Shown: piece by piece, positions 7,925 through 16,366 of the stretch
Layout: every line of letters begins with the position of its first letter
Position numbering within the stretch: the first letter of the stretch is position 1
From: a virus
DNA length: 26,109 bases
Reading direction: 5' to 3' (one strand)
IMG/VR virus record: IMGVR_UViG_3300027861_000177
Location: 1 to 26,109 of that record
Program-made: the position numbers and the translations under genes
Notes under the pieces: model-generated
The model's database searches: none
What the model was told of the DNA's origin: nothing
Seen by the model: only the letters and a program-made list of their open reading frames with translations

Positions 7925-10900
7925 TTAAGGTTGTTCTTCATTGCAATCACAACAAGCAGATTCTGCTGTTGATGCGTCATAACATAATTCTGTTATAATA
8001 CCTGATTCAGGACTGCAATCACAACAAGCACTTTGAAAGCTTGTTGCATCATAGCAAAATGTTTGAATATTGCTATCTCTTAAATCCCATACCAAATATA
8101 AGTATTTTTCATTACTTGGATTTGCATAAATAAATTGAGCAAAATACCCTTCACTTGTTGGAAAAGTTTGTATTGGTGTTATATTATTTAATAGTGGAAT
8201 TAATATGTTTATATCAGCCTCTTGGTAATTTACATCAGAAATTAAATACAAAAGTTTATCAGAAAAAGGATTGAATAAAGAATTATTAGTTTTTATTTCC
8301 ATATTAACTACAGAACCTTCTGCGGGAATAGTTCCGAAAGATTCTAATCCTGTTTGCTCTTGAAAAAGAGAAACTCCATCTGATTCAAATGATATAATAT
8401 TAGAATTGTAAGGACTAATATTTCCTGACAAACTCCAATTATACCTTATTTTAGCCACTTCACCTACTTCAGATGAATTGTTTAAAAATATTTGCTTTAC
8501 AGTTAAATCGTTTGCAGTTGGACAATTAAAGACCATATTATAACTACTTTCTTGTTGAGGCATTATAATTACTTGAGCTGTTATTGGGTTGCTCATTGTT
8601 TTAGTAAAACTCAACACGCCCGTGCCTGAAACAGTACTATCTATAACTAAAACTTGATTATAAAAAACATTCACTTTTACAAGACCAGAACTTATATCGT
8701 AATCTATATTTACATCACCTATTATTGTAGATAAATTTAAATTAAAAGAAAAAGACTCTGAAGTTTCTAATTGATTTAAAACATAACCACAACTTCTTTC
8801 CACTGGAGGAACAGGAACTAAGTTTTCATTTGAACTTAACACATATTCATTCATGTAAGGGTCAAACCCTCCTATTTTTTCTGTATAGAACGCTTTTAAA
8901 AATAAATCTCTAAACCAACTACGCATACCTAATTCAGAAATAACAGATAGTTTGTCGGATTTAGCTGACCCTCCTTTTAAATTTATAACAGAACTTCTTT
9001 TAGCGTCTGTAAAGTACACATCAAAACCATATGATGCAAAACTCTCAGGATTATTACTTATACCATATTCTTCTATTCTAGCTAATTGAGTTCCTAATAC
9101 TTCAGGTATGGATACTATAGCTCCTCCTGCTGCTGCATCAGATAATAAATTCTTTCCAACTAGTACATATGATATTTTATCTTCTTGTAAAGCAAGTATA
9201 TCTGTTTGTCTTGCATGCATTTTTCTTAATGGCCCAAACTCTCTTTCAAGAGTTTTAAAGTTTGACAATGCTAAATTAAATTGATTTAATTTATTTAATC
9301 TACTTTCTTGATTAAATACACCGCTATAAGTTATATCTGAAAATCTATGAACTTCTTTATAATCTTCTTCCGACACAGAAGTAACTTTACTCCCTAATGA
9401 TAAATTAGGTGTAGTTAAAGCGTCTAAAATCTTATCAGATTCTGCTCCATTTCCAAATGTGTAACAATTAAAAAATGTTAAATCAATAATTGCAGGATTG
9501 TTTAATGTTTGGTCCTGATCAGCATCCATGTCTCCTGATAAATGAAATCCATTTTCTATATTGAAAGTTTGCTCATTTTCATAATACAATTCATCATTTG
9601 CTTGAATTGGCTCTGTCTCAAAAACAGTTAAAGTGGTAGCTCTATTTACTACAATCTGAACAGTCTCATAAGAACCTCTTCCATCTATACCTCCGCATTT
9701 TGGAGTACCTGTTTGTATAATCAACCAAAGATTACCATCAGACTCTTCTTGAAAACTAATAGTTGTAGTCCCCGGATTAAAGTAATTAGTAAAATAAGGC
9801 TGTACTGCGTTTATTTGATCTATATTATTTATTGTGTCATCGCTACCAGCAGATATTCCATTTGTAAAGTCTATGTTTTGTCCTTGAACAAAAGCAGCAA
9901 TATTTGCATAATCTTGACCTGCTGTAAATGTTTTATTATAGTCATAAGTTCTACTTCCACATCTAGAACCTCTTTTATTTCTATTAGTATTAAATCTAAA
10001 TTCAACTAAACTTCCTGCAGGAATATCAAAAGGAATATAACTCCCAGGGGTTGATTCATCTTCAATCGCACAAGAAACTCTTGCATAGCTGTAACTAGAC
10101 CCTGTTCCAGGTAGCTGAGTAATAGCATTATAGCCTCCTACACTAGTTCTGTCAATAAATGAATTTTCAGGGGCATTTGCAGAAAAATTAGATGGTTTAA
10201 GTTGCATATAAGTCCCAGAAGGTTGTCCGCAAGTTCCTGATATTACTTCACCATCTGCATTTTTTCGACATAAGAAATCTTCTGTTTGACTTTTAAAATC
10301 TAAAACTTTAGTTTTTGTGCATCTAAGGACAGCTCCACTACTATCTGATTTTACAAATAAATTAGAGTTATCTTTAACCTTATCTCTATTGTCTCCCTCA
10401 AGCTTATACCAAACAAACCCCGTCTCCTCTTCTCTAAAGAAAATATTAGAGTAAATTGTTCTGTGACCTGTTTTTGATTCTTTTATAACAAATTTATATT
10501 TTTTTGCCCAATAAGGAGGATAATTGTTTAATTGTACTCTTATGTTATTTTTTGTTATTGAGTTTTCACATGGAATGTAGATTGTGTTTTCTGTATCTAC
10601 TAAAGCAGTAGTACTTCTTCCGTACTCATCCATATATACAATTCCAATTTCATAATCTCTATTACTATGAAGACTTTGTCTCGAAGAATCTAATGAATAT
10701 AAACCCGTTACTTCAGTTGCTTGAAGATATTCATAAGCAAAAGTCCCTGGATTAGCTATTTCTTCAAATTTTAAAGCAGGAACAACAATGCTTACAATAT
10801 CACTTCCTAGAGAACTTTCTATAACAAATCCCTGATTAGTAGATGAAACACCAAAGCCAACATAATCCCAATTGTTTTTTGCTACAATACCACAATTAAA

Positions 10901-12349
10901 AACATCCGTTACAGATGTTCCGTTTGAACAATTAGGTATTGGTTGAAAAGAAGATACAGCATCAATAAATTCAGGGCTAGTTACCAAGTCATGAATACTA
11001 GTATAATTTTCTTGAAGGTTAAACAAAAATGTAAAGTTAAATTCATTTTCGGGCTGAGTTCCATCATCATAAGAAGCATCTCCACTATATTGACTATTTG
11101 AGTAATTAAAATCAATTCCTATTTGAGAACCTTGAACTAGTTCGATGCCTGAAAAATTAATAGTTACTTCGGAGTTATCAACGAAAACTATTCCATCTAA
11201 AGAGTAATTGAACCCTGTTTTTAAACCTTCAATTTCATCATTTACTAAAGACTGTGTTATTAAAGATAAATCATAATTTAAATAAATCGGTTTACCGTTT
11301 TCATTTACAATATTGTATCCATCAACATAGTTTCCATACATTAATCTGTTACCCATAATCGTCAAAGACTGAGCAATTCTAGGAACGTTATCATAAAGTC
11401 TTAAAAGCTGTTCTTCAGGTAAGGCTGTGTATATTTTTTTGTTTGTAAATTGAATTGATTGAGTTGTGTTATCAAGCCACCCTTGATCAACTTTATTATA
11501 TCTTTCAATTACATTTATTGATTGACTTGTAGAAAACTTAAACAATACGTCAACATCTTTTACATTTATGCCTCCAGTATTAAATGAAATGCTAACACTG
11601 TTAAAAATGTTTTTCATTCCATCATTATTATACGTGTCGTAATTTAATTCAAAAGGCCCTGGTGTAAAAGCTACTTTTGTAAATGGAGATATAGCAGAAT
11701 ACTCACCATCTTCATACTTCCACCTATAAGCAAAACTTAAAAACAAATCATCCATGTAATTTTGCTCTCCCGCAATTTGAATTTGTTGTAATTTAGGCGC
11801 ATCTAAAGGAGGAGCTAATATAACACTTATGTCCTGCTCGGTTACTTGGTCTATTCCAGATACCGGTTTTAAGTAATTTCTATTTACATTTATTTTTCTA
11901 GGAGGATTTAAGTTATCTGTAAAAAATAACAAATCTCCAATTAAATCTATTCCATTTACTAAAAAATCTTTACTAAAATTTAATACAGAGGTTGAAATTA
12001 CATGGTAAAATAAAATAGAAGTTTGAATATTAAAAGAAACAATCATATCAACCTTTTCTGTTGGAGACAATATGTTTCCTTGATCGTGAACGAACCAATA
12101 TATTGTTTCATTAGCACCATCTTCATACGCACCAATACACCTAGCGTTTGAAGTTAATGGAACATTTAAATACTTTAATTCAACCAAAAGAGTATTTCCT
12201 TTTGAATTTTCTACAGCACCTATTTCAGTTCCTTCAGTAGAACCTAACCTTACATTTAAAGCGTCTATGTATTCTCCTTGAGGAACTAATCGTTCATCAA
12301 CGGATTTATTCATTCGACCTTTTATAAAGTTCTTTTGAATTTTAGTCAT
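7925..12349 (-). CDS. 1474-aa tail muzzle / nozzle-type (stabilization) protein
   Basis: This is the largest complete gene in the window, starting one nt after the stop of the 307-aa connector gene. The N-terminus has FIKGRMNKSVDERLVPQG followed by a YIDALNV segment and a GAVENSKGN strand. This 'KGxMN.D.DERL.P.GEY.DA.Nv...G...GxxEN.kGN' pattern is what I associate with the gp12-like nozzle of podoviruses and the large muzzle protein of crAss-like phages. Around residues 1106-1125 it has GFDVYFTDAKRSSVINLKGG, and around 1160 GGFDPYMNEYVLS, repeat-like strands expected in the beta-propeller part. The C-terminus ends in two CYDA...ACCDC units. The size is close to what I remember for crAss-like muzzles. 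It should form the distal end of the short tail, docking on the ring proteins encoded just upstream. Confidence 0.8.
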   Translation of the reverse strand: MTKIQKNFIKGRMNKSVDERLVPQGEYIDALNVRLGSTEGTEIGAVENSKGNTLLVELKYLNVPLTSNARCIGAYEDGANETIYWFVHDQGNILSPTEKVDMIVSFNIQTSILFYHVISTSVLNFSKDFLVNGIDLIGDLLFFTDNLNPPRKINVNRNYLKPVSGIDQVTEQDISVILAPPLDAPKLQQIQIAGEQNYMDDLFLSFAYRWKYEDGEYSAISPFTKVAFTPGPFELNYDTYNNDGMKNIFNSVSISFNTGGINVKDVDVLFKFSTSQSINVIERYNKVDQGWLDNTTQSIQFTNKKIYTALPEEQLLRLYDNVPRIAQSLTIMGNRLMYGNYVDGYNIVNENGKPIYLNYDLSLITQSLVNDEIEGLKTGFNYSLDGIVFVDNSEVTINFSGIELVQGSQIGIDFNYSNSQYSGDASYDDGTQPENEFNFTFLFNLQENYTSIHDLVTSPEFIDAVSSFQPIPNCSNGTSVTDVFNCGIVAKNNWDYVGFGVSSTNQGFVIESSLGSDIVSIVVPALKFEEIANPGTFAYEYLQATEVTGLYSLDSSRQSLHSNRDYEIGIVYMDEYGRSTTALVDTENTIYIPCENSITKNNIRVQLNNYPPYWAKKYKFVIKESKTGHRTIYSNIFFREEETGFVWYKLEGDNRDKVKDNSNLFVKSDSSGAVLRCTKTKVLDFKSQTEDFLCRKNADGEVISGTCGQPSGTYMQLKPSNFSANAPENSFIDRTSVGGYNAITQLPGTGSSYSYARVSCAIEDESTPGSYIPFDIPAGSLVEFRFNTNRNKRGSRCGSRTYDYNKTFTAGQDYANIAAFVQGQNIDFTNGISAGSDDTINNIDQINAVQPYFTNYFNPGTTTISFQEESDGNLWLIIQTGTPKCGGIDGRGSYETVQIVVNRATTLTVFETEPIQANDELYYENEQTFNIENGFHLSGDMDADQDQTLNNPAIIDLTFFNCYTFGNGAESDKILDALTTPNLSLGSKVTSVSEEDYKEVHRFSDITYSGVFNQESRLNKLNQFNLALSNFKTLEREFGPLRKMHARQTDILALQEDKISYVLVGKNLLSDAAAGGAIVSIPEVLGTQLARIEEYGISNNPESFASYGFDVYFTDAKRSSVINLKGGSAKSDKLSVISELGMRSWFRDLFLKAFYTEKIGGFDPYMNEYVLSSNENLVPVPPVERSCGYVLNQLETSESFSFNLNLSTIIGDVNIDYDISSGLVKVNVFYNQVLVIDSTVSGTGVLSFTKTMSNPITAQVIIMPQQESSYNMVFNCPTANDLTVKQIFLNNSSEVGEVAKIRYNWSLSGNISPYNSNIISFESDGVSLFQEQTGLESFGTIPAEGSVVNMEIKTNNSLFNPFSDKLLYLISDVNYQEADINILIPLLNNITPIQTFPTSEGYFAQFIYANPSNEKYLYLVWDLRDSNIQTFCYDATSFQSACCDCSPESGIITELCYDASTAESACCDCNEEQP
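7942..8060 (-). repeat. 72-nt spaced direct repeat coding for C-terminal Cys modules
   Basis: The sequence tgcaatcacaacaagca occurs at 7942 and again at 8014 (+ strand), with weaker similarity continuing about 30 nt further. In the 1474-aa protein this encodes two successive 24-residue units, FCYDATSFQSACCDC and LCYDASTAESACCDC. It marks an internal duplication at the extreme C-terminus. Confidence 0.8.
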
Positions 12350-12350
12350 G

Positions 12351-13274
12351 TTATTTTATCCACTTATTTTGACCTCTTAGATTCATTAATAATCTCCCTG
12401 GATGTATGTTGCTTATTCTTATTTTTGCGTTCCTAAGAAGTGCTGATTTTTCTTTCCTAGCTCTATTTATAATATACTCTTGTACTCCAAATTTACTAGA
12501 AAGGATTGAAAATTTTATATAAGAATAAATAAACTCTTCAAATAATTTATTTACGTTTATTTCAGAATTAACTCCGTTTTCCATACCGTCAGAAATATAC
12601 TCTAAAACAACTAACTCACCTGCCATGTCAGAGCTAAAGTTAATTACACCTGATTTTTTATTTATTTTAAATGTAGGATTTTTATTTGCTGTCTCTGTAT
12701 TTAAACCATATCTCCCCCCGATAGGATATTCAAAATACCATATTCCATTATAAAAATATCCTTCTTGTCCATCATAATCACTATTAGCGTTTAAGTATAT
12801 TGTTTTATTACTTCCTTTAATTCTATCAATGTCTACTGTTGAGAATTCAGGTTTTAATACATTTCCATCTTCATCAAATAATATTTTATAATTATTATCT
12901 TGAAGATATGCGCTACTCCAATTTGTTTGAATGTTTTCAGTTAGAGGGAATAACGTTCCATTTTTATACATAGAAATTCTAACCCAATTTACATAATTGC
13001 TTGGAAGAATAAATCTTAACGAATCATCAACTGCTAACTCTAATATTTTTATTTCCTTTAAAGAATCATAATTTAATTCTTGTATTGCTCGTTTTGCGTG
13101 AAATAAAATATTATATCTTTCTACGTTATTTATTAATTTATCATTTCCAACATACATTAACTCAAAGTTATTTACTATGTTTTTTAATGATACATATTGA
13201 TAAGACCCCCAATTAGCATCTTCAGGGTTTAACCCATCATTTTCATAATACTGATATTGTGTTAAATATGCCAT
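12351..13274 (-). CDS. 307-aa connector / ring protein
   Basis: The protein starts at ATG 13272-13274 with an AAGGA six nt upstream, one of only two clear Shine-Dalgarno sites in the window. It is a mixed alpha/beta protein whose C-terminal helix-loop (RKEKSALLRNAKIRISNIHP followed by GRLLMNLRGQ) is strongly basic. I recall a similar 'LLRNAKIRLSNIHPGRLLMNLRGQ' end in Bacteroidota podovirus structural proteins of the head-tail region. The N-terminal half carries helices that would pack in a dodecameric ring (NVERYNILFHAKRAIQELNY). Position between the 225-aa connector and the muzzle gene supports a role in the portal-to-muzzle stack. I cannot assign it to a specific ring. Confidence 0.65.
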   Translation of the reverse strand: MAYLTQYQYYENDGLNPEDANWGSYQYVSLKNIVNNFELMYVGNDKLINNVERYNILFHAKRAIQELNYDSLKEIKILELAVDDSLRFILPSNYVNWVRISMYKNGTLFPLTENIQTNWSSAYLQDNNYKILFDEDGNVLKPEFSTVDIDRIKGSNKTIYLNANSDYDGQEGYFYNGIWYFEYPIGGRYGLNTETANKNPTFKINKKSGVINFSSDMAGELVVLEYISDGMENGVNSEINVNKLFEEFIYSYIKFSILSSKFGVQEYIINRARKEKSALLRNAKIRISNIHPGRLLMNLRGQNKWIK

Positions 13275-13280
13275 ACACTA

Positions 13281-13285
13281 TCCTT
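13281..13285 (-). promoter_or_regulatory. Shine-Dalgarno AAGGA of the 307-aa connector gene
   Basis: AAGGA on the minus strand, six nt from ATG 13274. It is notable because most genes here have only A/T-rich leaders. Confidence 0.5.
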
Positions 13286-13295
13286 GTTGTTTGTT

Positions 13296-13973
13296 TTATA
13301 TTTCTTCCTCTGATTGCCCAAACTGCACTAATGGTATTTCTCTTATTGACATACCTGCATATTGTAATATTTTATTAACTAAATTTACTTGATCTGATAA
13401 TGGTAACTCAAAGTCCTGATAATCAGCAGATGATTCATCAAATAAAGGCTCTCCTTGACTTAAAGACACATAAGTCCATTTTGGGGCTTTAGGGTATCTA
13501 ATATACTGACAATTTACAACACCTGTTAAAGCAGGATATATAGTAATGTCGTCAGCCTGTGCGGTATATACGGGAAACATTGTAGATGGTTCTGTTAATT
13601 GAGAACTATTTAATAAAAGTATTTTACTTTGACTAACTCTTTCTATTTCCGTATTCCCTTGAAATATCTTATTTATTAAATAATAATCTTCTGGCAAAGG
13701 GTAAACACCTACTACTTCAGTAATAGGAGATGTAACTGAAAAACTATCTATAACTTCTACAACTCCTTTTACAATGTCAGCATAATTACTTCCCGAAACC
13801 CTGGCATTTTGTTTTACAATCCAATTATTGTATTGATAAAAGTAATCTTCAAATATATCTAGTTGAGCTTGTTTTGCATATAAATTAAAATCACTTGGAG
13901 TGATATATCCATAATTGTTTTTATTTGCAATTGAAAGAACAGTAGCTCTTACAGTGTTTATAATAGATGCCAT
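13296..13973 (-). CDS. 225-aa head-tail adaptor / ring protein
   Basis: The N-terminus reads YITPSDFNLYAKQAQLDIFE followed by YFYQYNNW, a helix pair of the kind seen in the first ring or adaptor protein of crAss-like and related podoviruses. It continues with LPEDYYLINKIF, a short strand region (DDITIYPALTGVVNCQYIRY) and PKAPKW. The C-terminal helix LVNKILQYAGMSIRE matches the usual end of the family as I remember it. It is the first gene after a terminator/promoter junction, and has an AAGGA Shine-Dalgarno six nt before ATG 13973. Its role would be to bind the portal's external face and recruit the 307-aa protein and the muzzle. The family is recognised by pattern only; confidence is good for 'connector', lower for which ring. 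Confidence 0.7.
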   Translation of the reverse strand: MASIINTVRATVLSIANKNNYGYITPSDFNLYAKQAQLDIFEDYFYQYNNWIVKQNARVSGSNYADIVKGVVEVIDSFSVTSPITEVVGVYPLPEDYYLINKIFQGNTEIERVSQSKILLLNSSQLTEPSTMFPVYTAQADDITIYPALTGVVNCQYIRYPKAPKWTYVSLSQGEPLFDESSADYQDFELPLSDQVNLVNKILQYAGMSIREIPLVQFGQSEEEI

Positions 13974-13979
13974 TTATAA

Positions 13980-13984
13980 TCCTT
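13980..13984 (-). promoter_or_regulatory. Shine-Dalgarno AAGGA of the 225-aa adaptor gene
   Basis: The minus strand reads AAAAGGATTATAAATG; AAGGA is six nt before the ATG, the same spacing as before the 307-aa gene. Confidence 0.5.
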
Positions 13985-13988
13985 TTGA

Positions 13989-13996
13989 CAAATATA
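13989..13996 (-). promoter_or_regulatory. Bacteroidota-type -7 box (TATATTTG) for the tail operon
   Basis: TATATTTG on the minus strand matches TAnnTTTG and lies 15 nt before ATG 13973. It begins one nt after the U-tract of the preceding terminator. A TTTG occurs 16 nt further upstream in the terminator hairpin and could act as the -33 element. It probably drives the 225-aa, 307-aa, muzzle and accessory tail genes. Confidence 0.5.
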
Positions 13997-13997
13997 C

Positions 13998-14027
13998 AAA
14001 AAAAAGAAGCTTCAAAAATGAAGCCTC
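13998..14027 (-). terminator. Intrinsic terminator after the 264-aa gene
   Basis: The minus strand reads GAGGCTTCA, loop TTTT, TGAAGCTTC, then eight T after a short step. Stem arms are + 14019-14027 and 14006-14014 (9 bp including one G-T), with the A8 run at 13998-14005. It lies 24-53 nt past the stop of the 264-aa gene. Confidence 0.85.
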
Positions 14028-14050
14028 TTTATATGTTTGGTTAATTAATT

Positions 14051-14845
14051 CTAATCTAGCTTTGTTTCTAGTATTCTTAAAACTTCTAACCCTTCATCAC
14101 TTTGAAGAAAAGAAGCTAATATAAACAACGGATCTTCTCCGTAAGGAATGGTTAATAATTTATTTTTATTACCTGTTATATTGTAATAAATATCTTTTTT
14201 GTTTTTAAGAACTAAAATATTTTCACTAAAAAATTTAGCACATTTATTTTGTAATCTTAATAATGGATCATTAAGAGCTTCCATAAACTCATTAGGATAT
14301 TTATTTGCAAACAATCTAACATCTCTTTTTAATTCAGATGAAGTTAAGTTATCAACTCTTAATCCTATCACTACTCTAGATATAGTTTCAAGCATTTCAA
14401 TATCTAACTCTTTAGCGCATATTTGAGCTTCTAATGCTAAGTCTAATTTACTAACATCAGTACTTGCGTCTTTTTCCTTATCAACTTCAATAAACATATT
14501 ACCTAGCCCAGGATGATGAGCTAAAAATTTTTGCAATATTTGATTTTCTTTAGGAACAAATAATAATCCATCTTCAAACACAATTGGCTCTAGTATTACA
14601 TTTTCATCTTGTTCGTCTTCAAATATACTTTTTTGATTTCTTGAATATCTTAAAGCTCTATTGACTCCCGTCTCTTCATCAAACCATAAAAGAGATTTTC
14701 TTTTAGTGTTTCTTGATGGAATAGAATAACTTAACGGAGCTTTATCCTTGGTTAACTTATACGTCTTGTTTACAAAAGTTAATTTTTTTTTCTTAGGAGA
14801 AAAAGTTGTTTTTTTTGCAGTAGTAGTTTTTTTTGTAGTTGTCAT
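14051..14845 (-). CDS. 264-aa conserved structural-module protein of unknown role
   Basis: The first 30 residues are a Lys/Thr-rich, probably disordered tail (TTTKKTTTAKKTTFSPKKKK). A conserved-looking core follows: SLLWFDEETGVNRALRYSRN, SIFEDEQDENVILEPIVFED and LQKFLAHHPGLGNMF, then a helical region about residues 130-260. I recall the combination of 'R.IRY..N..SIF.DEQ' and 'IVF.DG.L.V' from proteins next to the capsid gene in marine and Bacteroidota phages, but no function is established to my knowledge. The basic tail would suit binding to DNA or to the acidic scaffold or capsid interior. The gene stands alone between terminators at 14876-14905 and 13998-14027, and no TAnnTTTG box precedes it, so it may be expressed by readthrough from the capsid gene. 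Confidence 0.65.
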   Translation of the reverse strand: MTTTKKTTTAKKTTFSPKKKKLTFVNKTYKLTKDKAPLSYSIPSRNTKRKSLLWFDEETGVNRALRYSRNQKSIFEDEQDENVILEPIVFEDGLLFVPKENQILQKFLAHHPGLGNMFIEVDKEKDASTDVSKLDLALEAQICAKELDIEMLETISRVVIGLRVDNLTSSELKRDVRLFANKYPNEFMEALNDPLLRLQNKCAKFFSENILVLKNKKDIYYNITGNKNKLLTIPYGEDPLFILASFLQSDEGLEVLRILETKLD

Positions 14846-14875
14846 TTTATTTAAATTTAATTTGATTTTATAATT

Positions 14876-14905
14876 AAAAGGCTCAACGTTAAGCTGAGCC
14901 TTTTT
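14876..14905 (-). terminator. Strong intrinsic terminator after the major capsid gene
   Basis: The perfect core stem GGCTCA/TGAGCC is extended inward by one G-T and one C-G pair (arms 14880-14887 and 14893-14900, loop 14888-14892). Flanking AAAA (14876-14879) and TTTTT (14901-14905) make it symmetrical, so it could work on both strands. It begins 15 nt after the capsid gene stop. Confidence 0.85.
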
Positions 14906-14919
14906 AGTATTAATTACTT

Positions 14920-16347
14920 CTAATTATTAAAAATAAAGAAGTTGTTAGCACCTAAAGTACATAATGCTCTTTCTGATAAGAAGTTTACTTCCATCGCATC
15001 TAAATCCGATGTAGAAGCTCCACCAGCTGAACCTGTAATCCAAGTTTTGTAACGTCTATCTTCAGTTTCTGAAGCTCTGTATCGAACATGTAAGAATGGT
15101 CTCTTAGCGTTCTTTCCAAGAACTTGGTCGTATACTGTTGTAGATCCTGCAGGAACTAATATTCCATTTACAGCACCACCTACAATATCACCACGCATTG
15201 TTGGGTCGTTTAAGTATTTCCAGTCAGTCTTGTAAAAGTCATAACCTCTACGGAAACCTGTAAACCCAAGGTTTAACGCCATTTCTTGGTCATTGTCAAA
15301 AAGACCATAAGAAGTTCCACCTGCTCCATAAGAGTTTTGAGCTGCTAACATATCATCGATATCAAATCCAAAGTCTCTGTTTAAGAAAATTACATTTTCT
15401 TCAATAGAACCTTGCTTATCTAAACGAGCAATAATAGAGTCAAAATCTGATAAAGCATTAGGATTTCCACCTGCCCATACATTACCTCTTTCTTCAACAA
15501 CGTAGAAAAGACCTTCAGACCCCTTGTTACCTACACCTGATGCAACTCCTTGAACAATCGCTGCTGCTCCACCTCCTGCTTCAGCAGGAACCGCTTCAAC
15601 CATCGCTGTTTCAAGATAATCTTCAAATCTTAAACGAGTTTCGTGCTCAGATTTTAAGTACCACAAGTAACCTGTCGCACCGTTTTCTGTAGTTACGTCA
15701 ATCCATCCAATTTGAGCCATATCAGAACCACTAACAGCGTAATGGTCTTTTATTATAATTGGTGAATTTTCAAAAATTTGATCATCTGCCTCTAATTGAC
15801 CTTGCATTCCTTTAGTTCCTTTTTGGAACTCAGAACCGTAGATAAATAAAGAACACTGCACACCTGATGCCATTGTTTGACCACCTGCTTCATAATAAGC
15901 AACATCAATTGTTCCAGCTGCAGTATCAACATCAGTAACAATGGCTTTATTGCTATTTGTTGAGTTAATAGAACTGTCAGATAACATAATTGTTTGACCA
16001 ACTCTAATTGCTATAGAACCTGATCCAGGGACTAAAACATCATTAATCGTAAGTGTTGCTGTGTCTGCTGCTGCAGCTGCTCCAGAAGTAACGTTAGTGT
16101 ACTTCGTGTGTAATCTTCCTTGCTCAGCCCATTTAATAAGGTCTGAATTAGAAGGCATCTCTGCGCCTACCATTCTTAAGAATGACGCTACCGATCTATT
16201 ACCATATCTTTCAAATTCTTTTTCATATGTATCTGGAAGATACTGATTTAAGAAATCAAAATTAGTAATATAGTTTGTTTGTAATAAGACTTGCTCTGAA
16301 CTAGGTTGCAAATCAAAACCTGGGACTGTTTGAACTGATCCTGCCAT
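14920..16347 (-). CDS. Major capsid protein, 475 aa (HK97-type fold expected)
   Basis: The N-terminal region contains FERYGNRSVASFLRMVGAEM and then IKWAEQGRLH at residues 71-80. The C-terminus ends FLSERALCTLGANNFFIF (456-473). I recognise both patterns from major capsid proteins of Bacteroidota podoviruses and marine viral genomes. Residues about 85-165 are a Thr/Val/Ser-rich segment that could be an inserted beta domain, and GFTGFRRGYDFYKTDWKYL lies in the later P/A-domain region. Composition is more Gly/Ala-rich and higher in GC than the neighbours, as expected for a very highly expressed protein. It follows the scaffold-like gene by 19 nt, and its transcript ends at the strong terminator just downstream. 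The HK97 fold is established for tailed-phage capsid proteins in general; here it is inferred. Confidence 0.88.
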   Translation of the reverse strand: MAGSVQTVPGFDLQPSSEQVLLQTNYITNFDFLNQYLPDTYEKEFERYGNRSVASFLRMVGAEMPSNSDLIKWAEQGRLHTKYTNVTSGAAAAADTATLTINDVLVPGSGSIAIRVGQTIMLSDSSINSTNSNKAIVTDVDTAAGTIDVAYYEAGGQTMASGVQCSLFIYGSEFQKGTKGMQGQLEADDQIFENSPIIIKDHYAVSGSDMAQIGWIDVTTENGATGYLWYLKSEHETRLRFEDYLETAMVEAVPAEAGGGAAAIVQGVASGVGNKGSEGLFYVVEERGNVWAGGNPNALSDFDSIIARLDKQGSIEENVIFLNRDFGFDIDDMLAAQNSYGAGGTSYGLFDNDQEMALNLGFTGFRRGYDFYKTDWKYLNDPTMRGDIVGGAVNGILVPAGSTTVYDQVLGKNAKRPFLHVRYRASETEDRRYKTWITGSAGGASTSDLDAMEVNFLSERALCTLGANNFFIFNN

Positions 16348-16366
16348 GATTTTAAAATTTTTATAA

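Noticed and set aside
9713-10009. 98-codon plus-strand open frame opposite the muzzle gene
   Set aside because: Its low-complexity Ile/Ser/Cys composition is typical of an AT-rich antisense shadow; no start signal.
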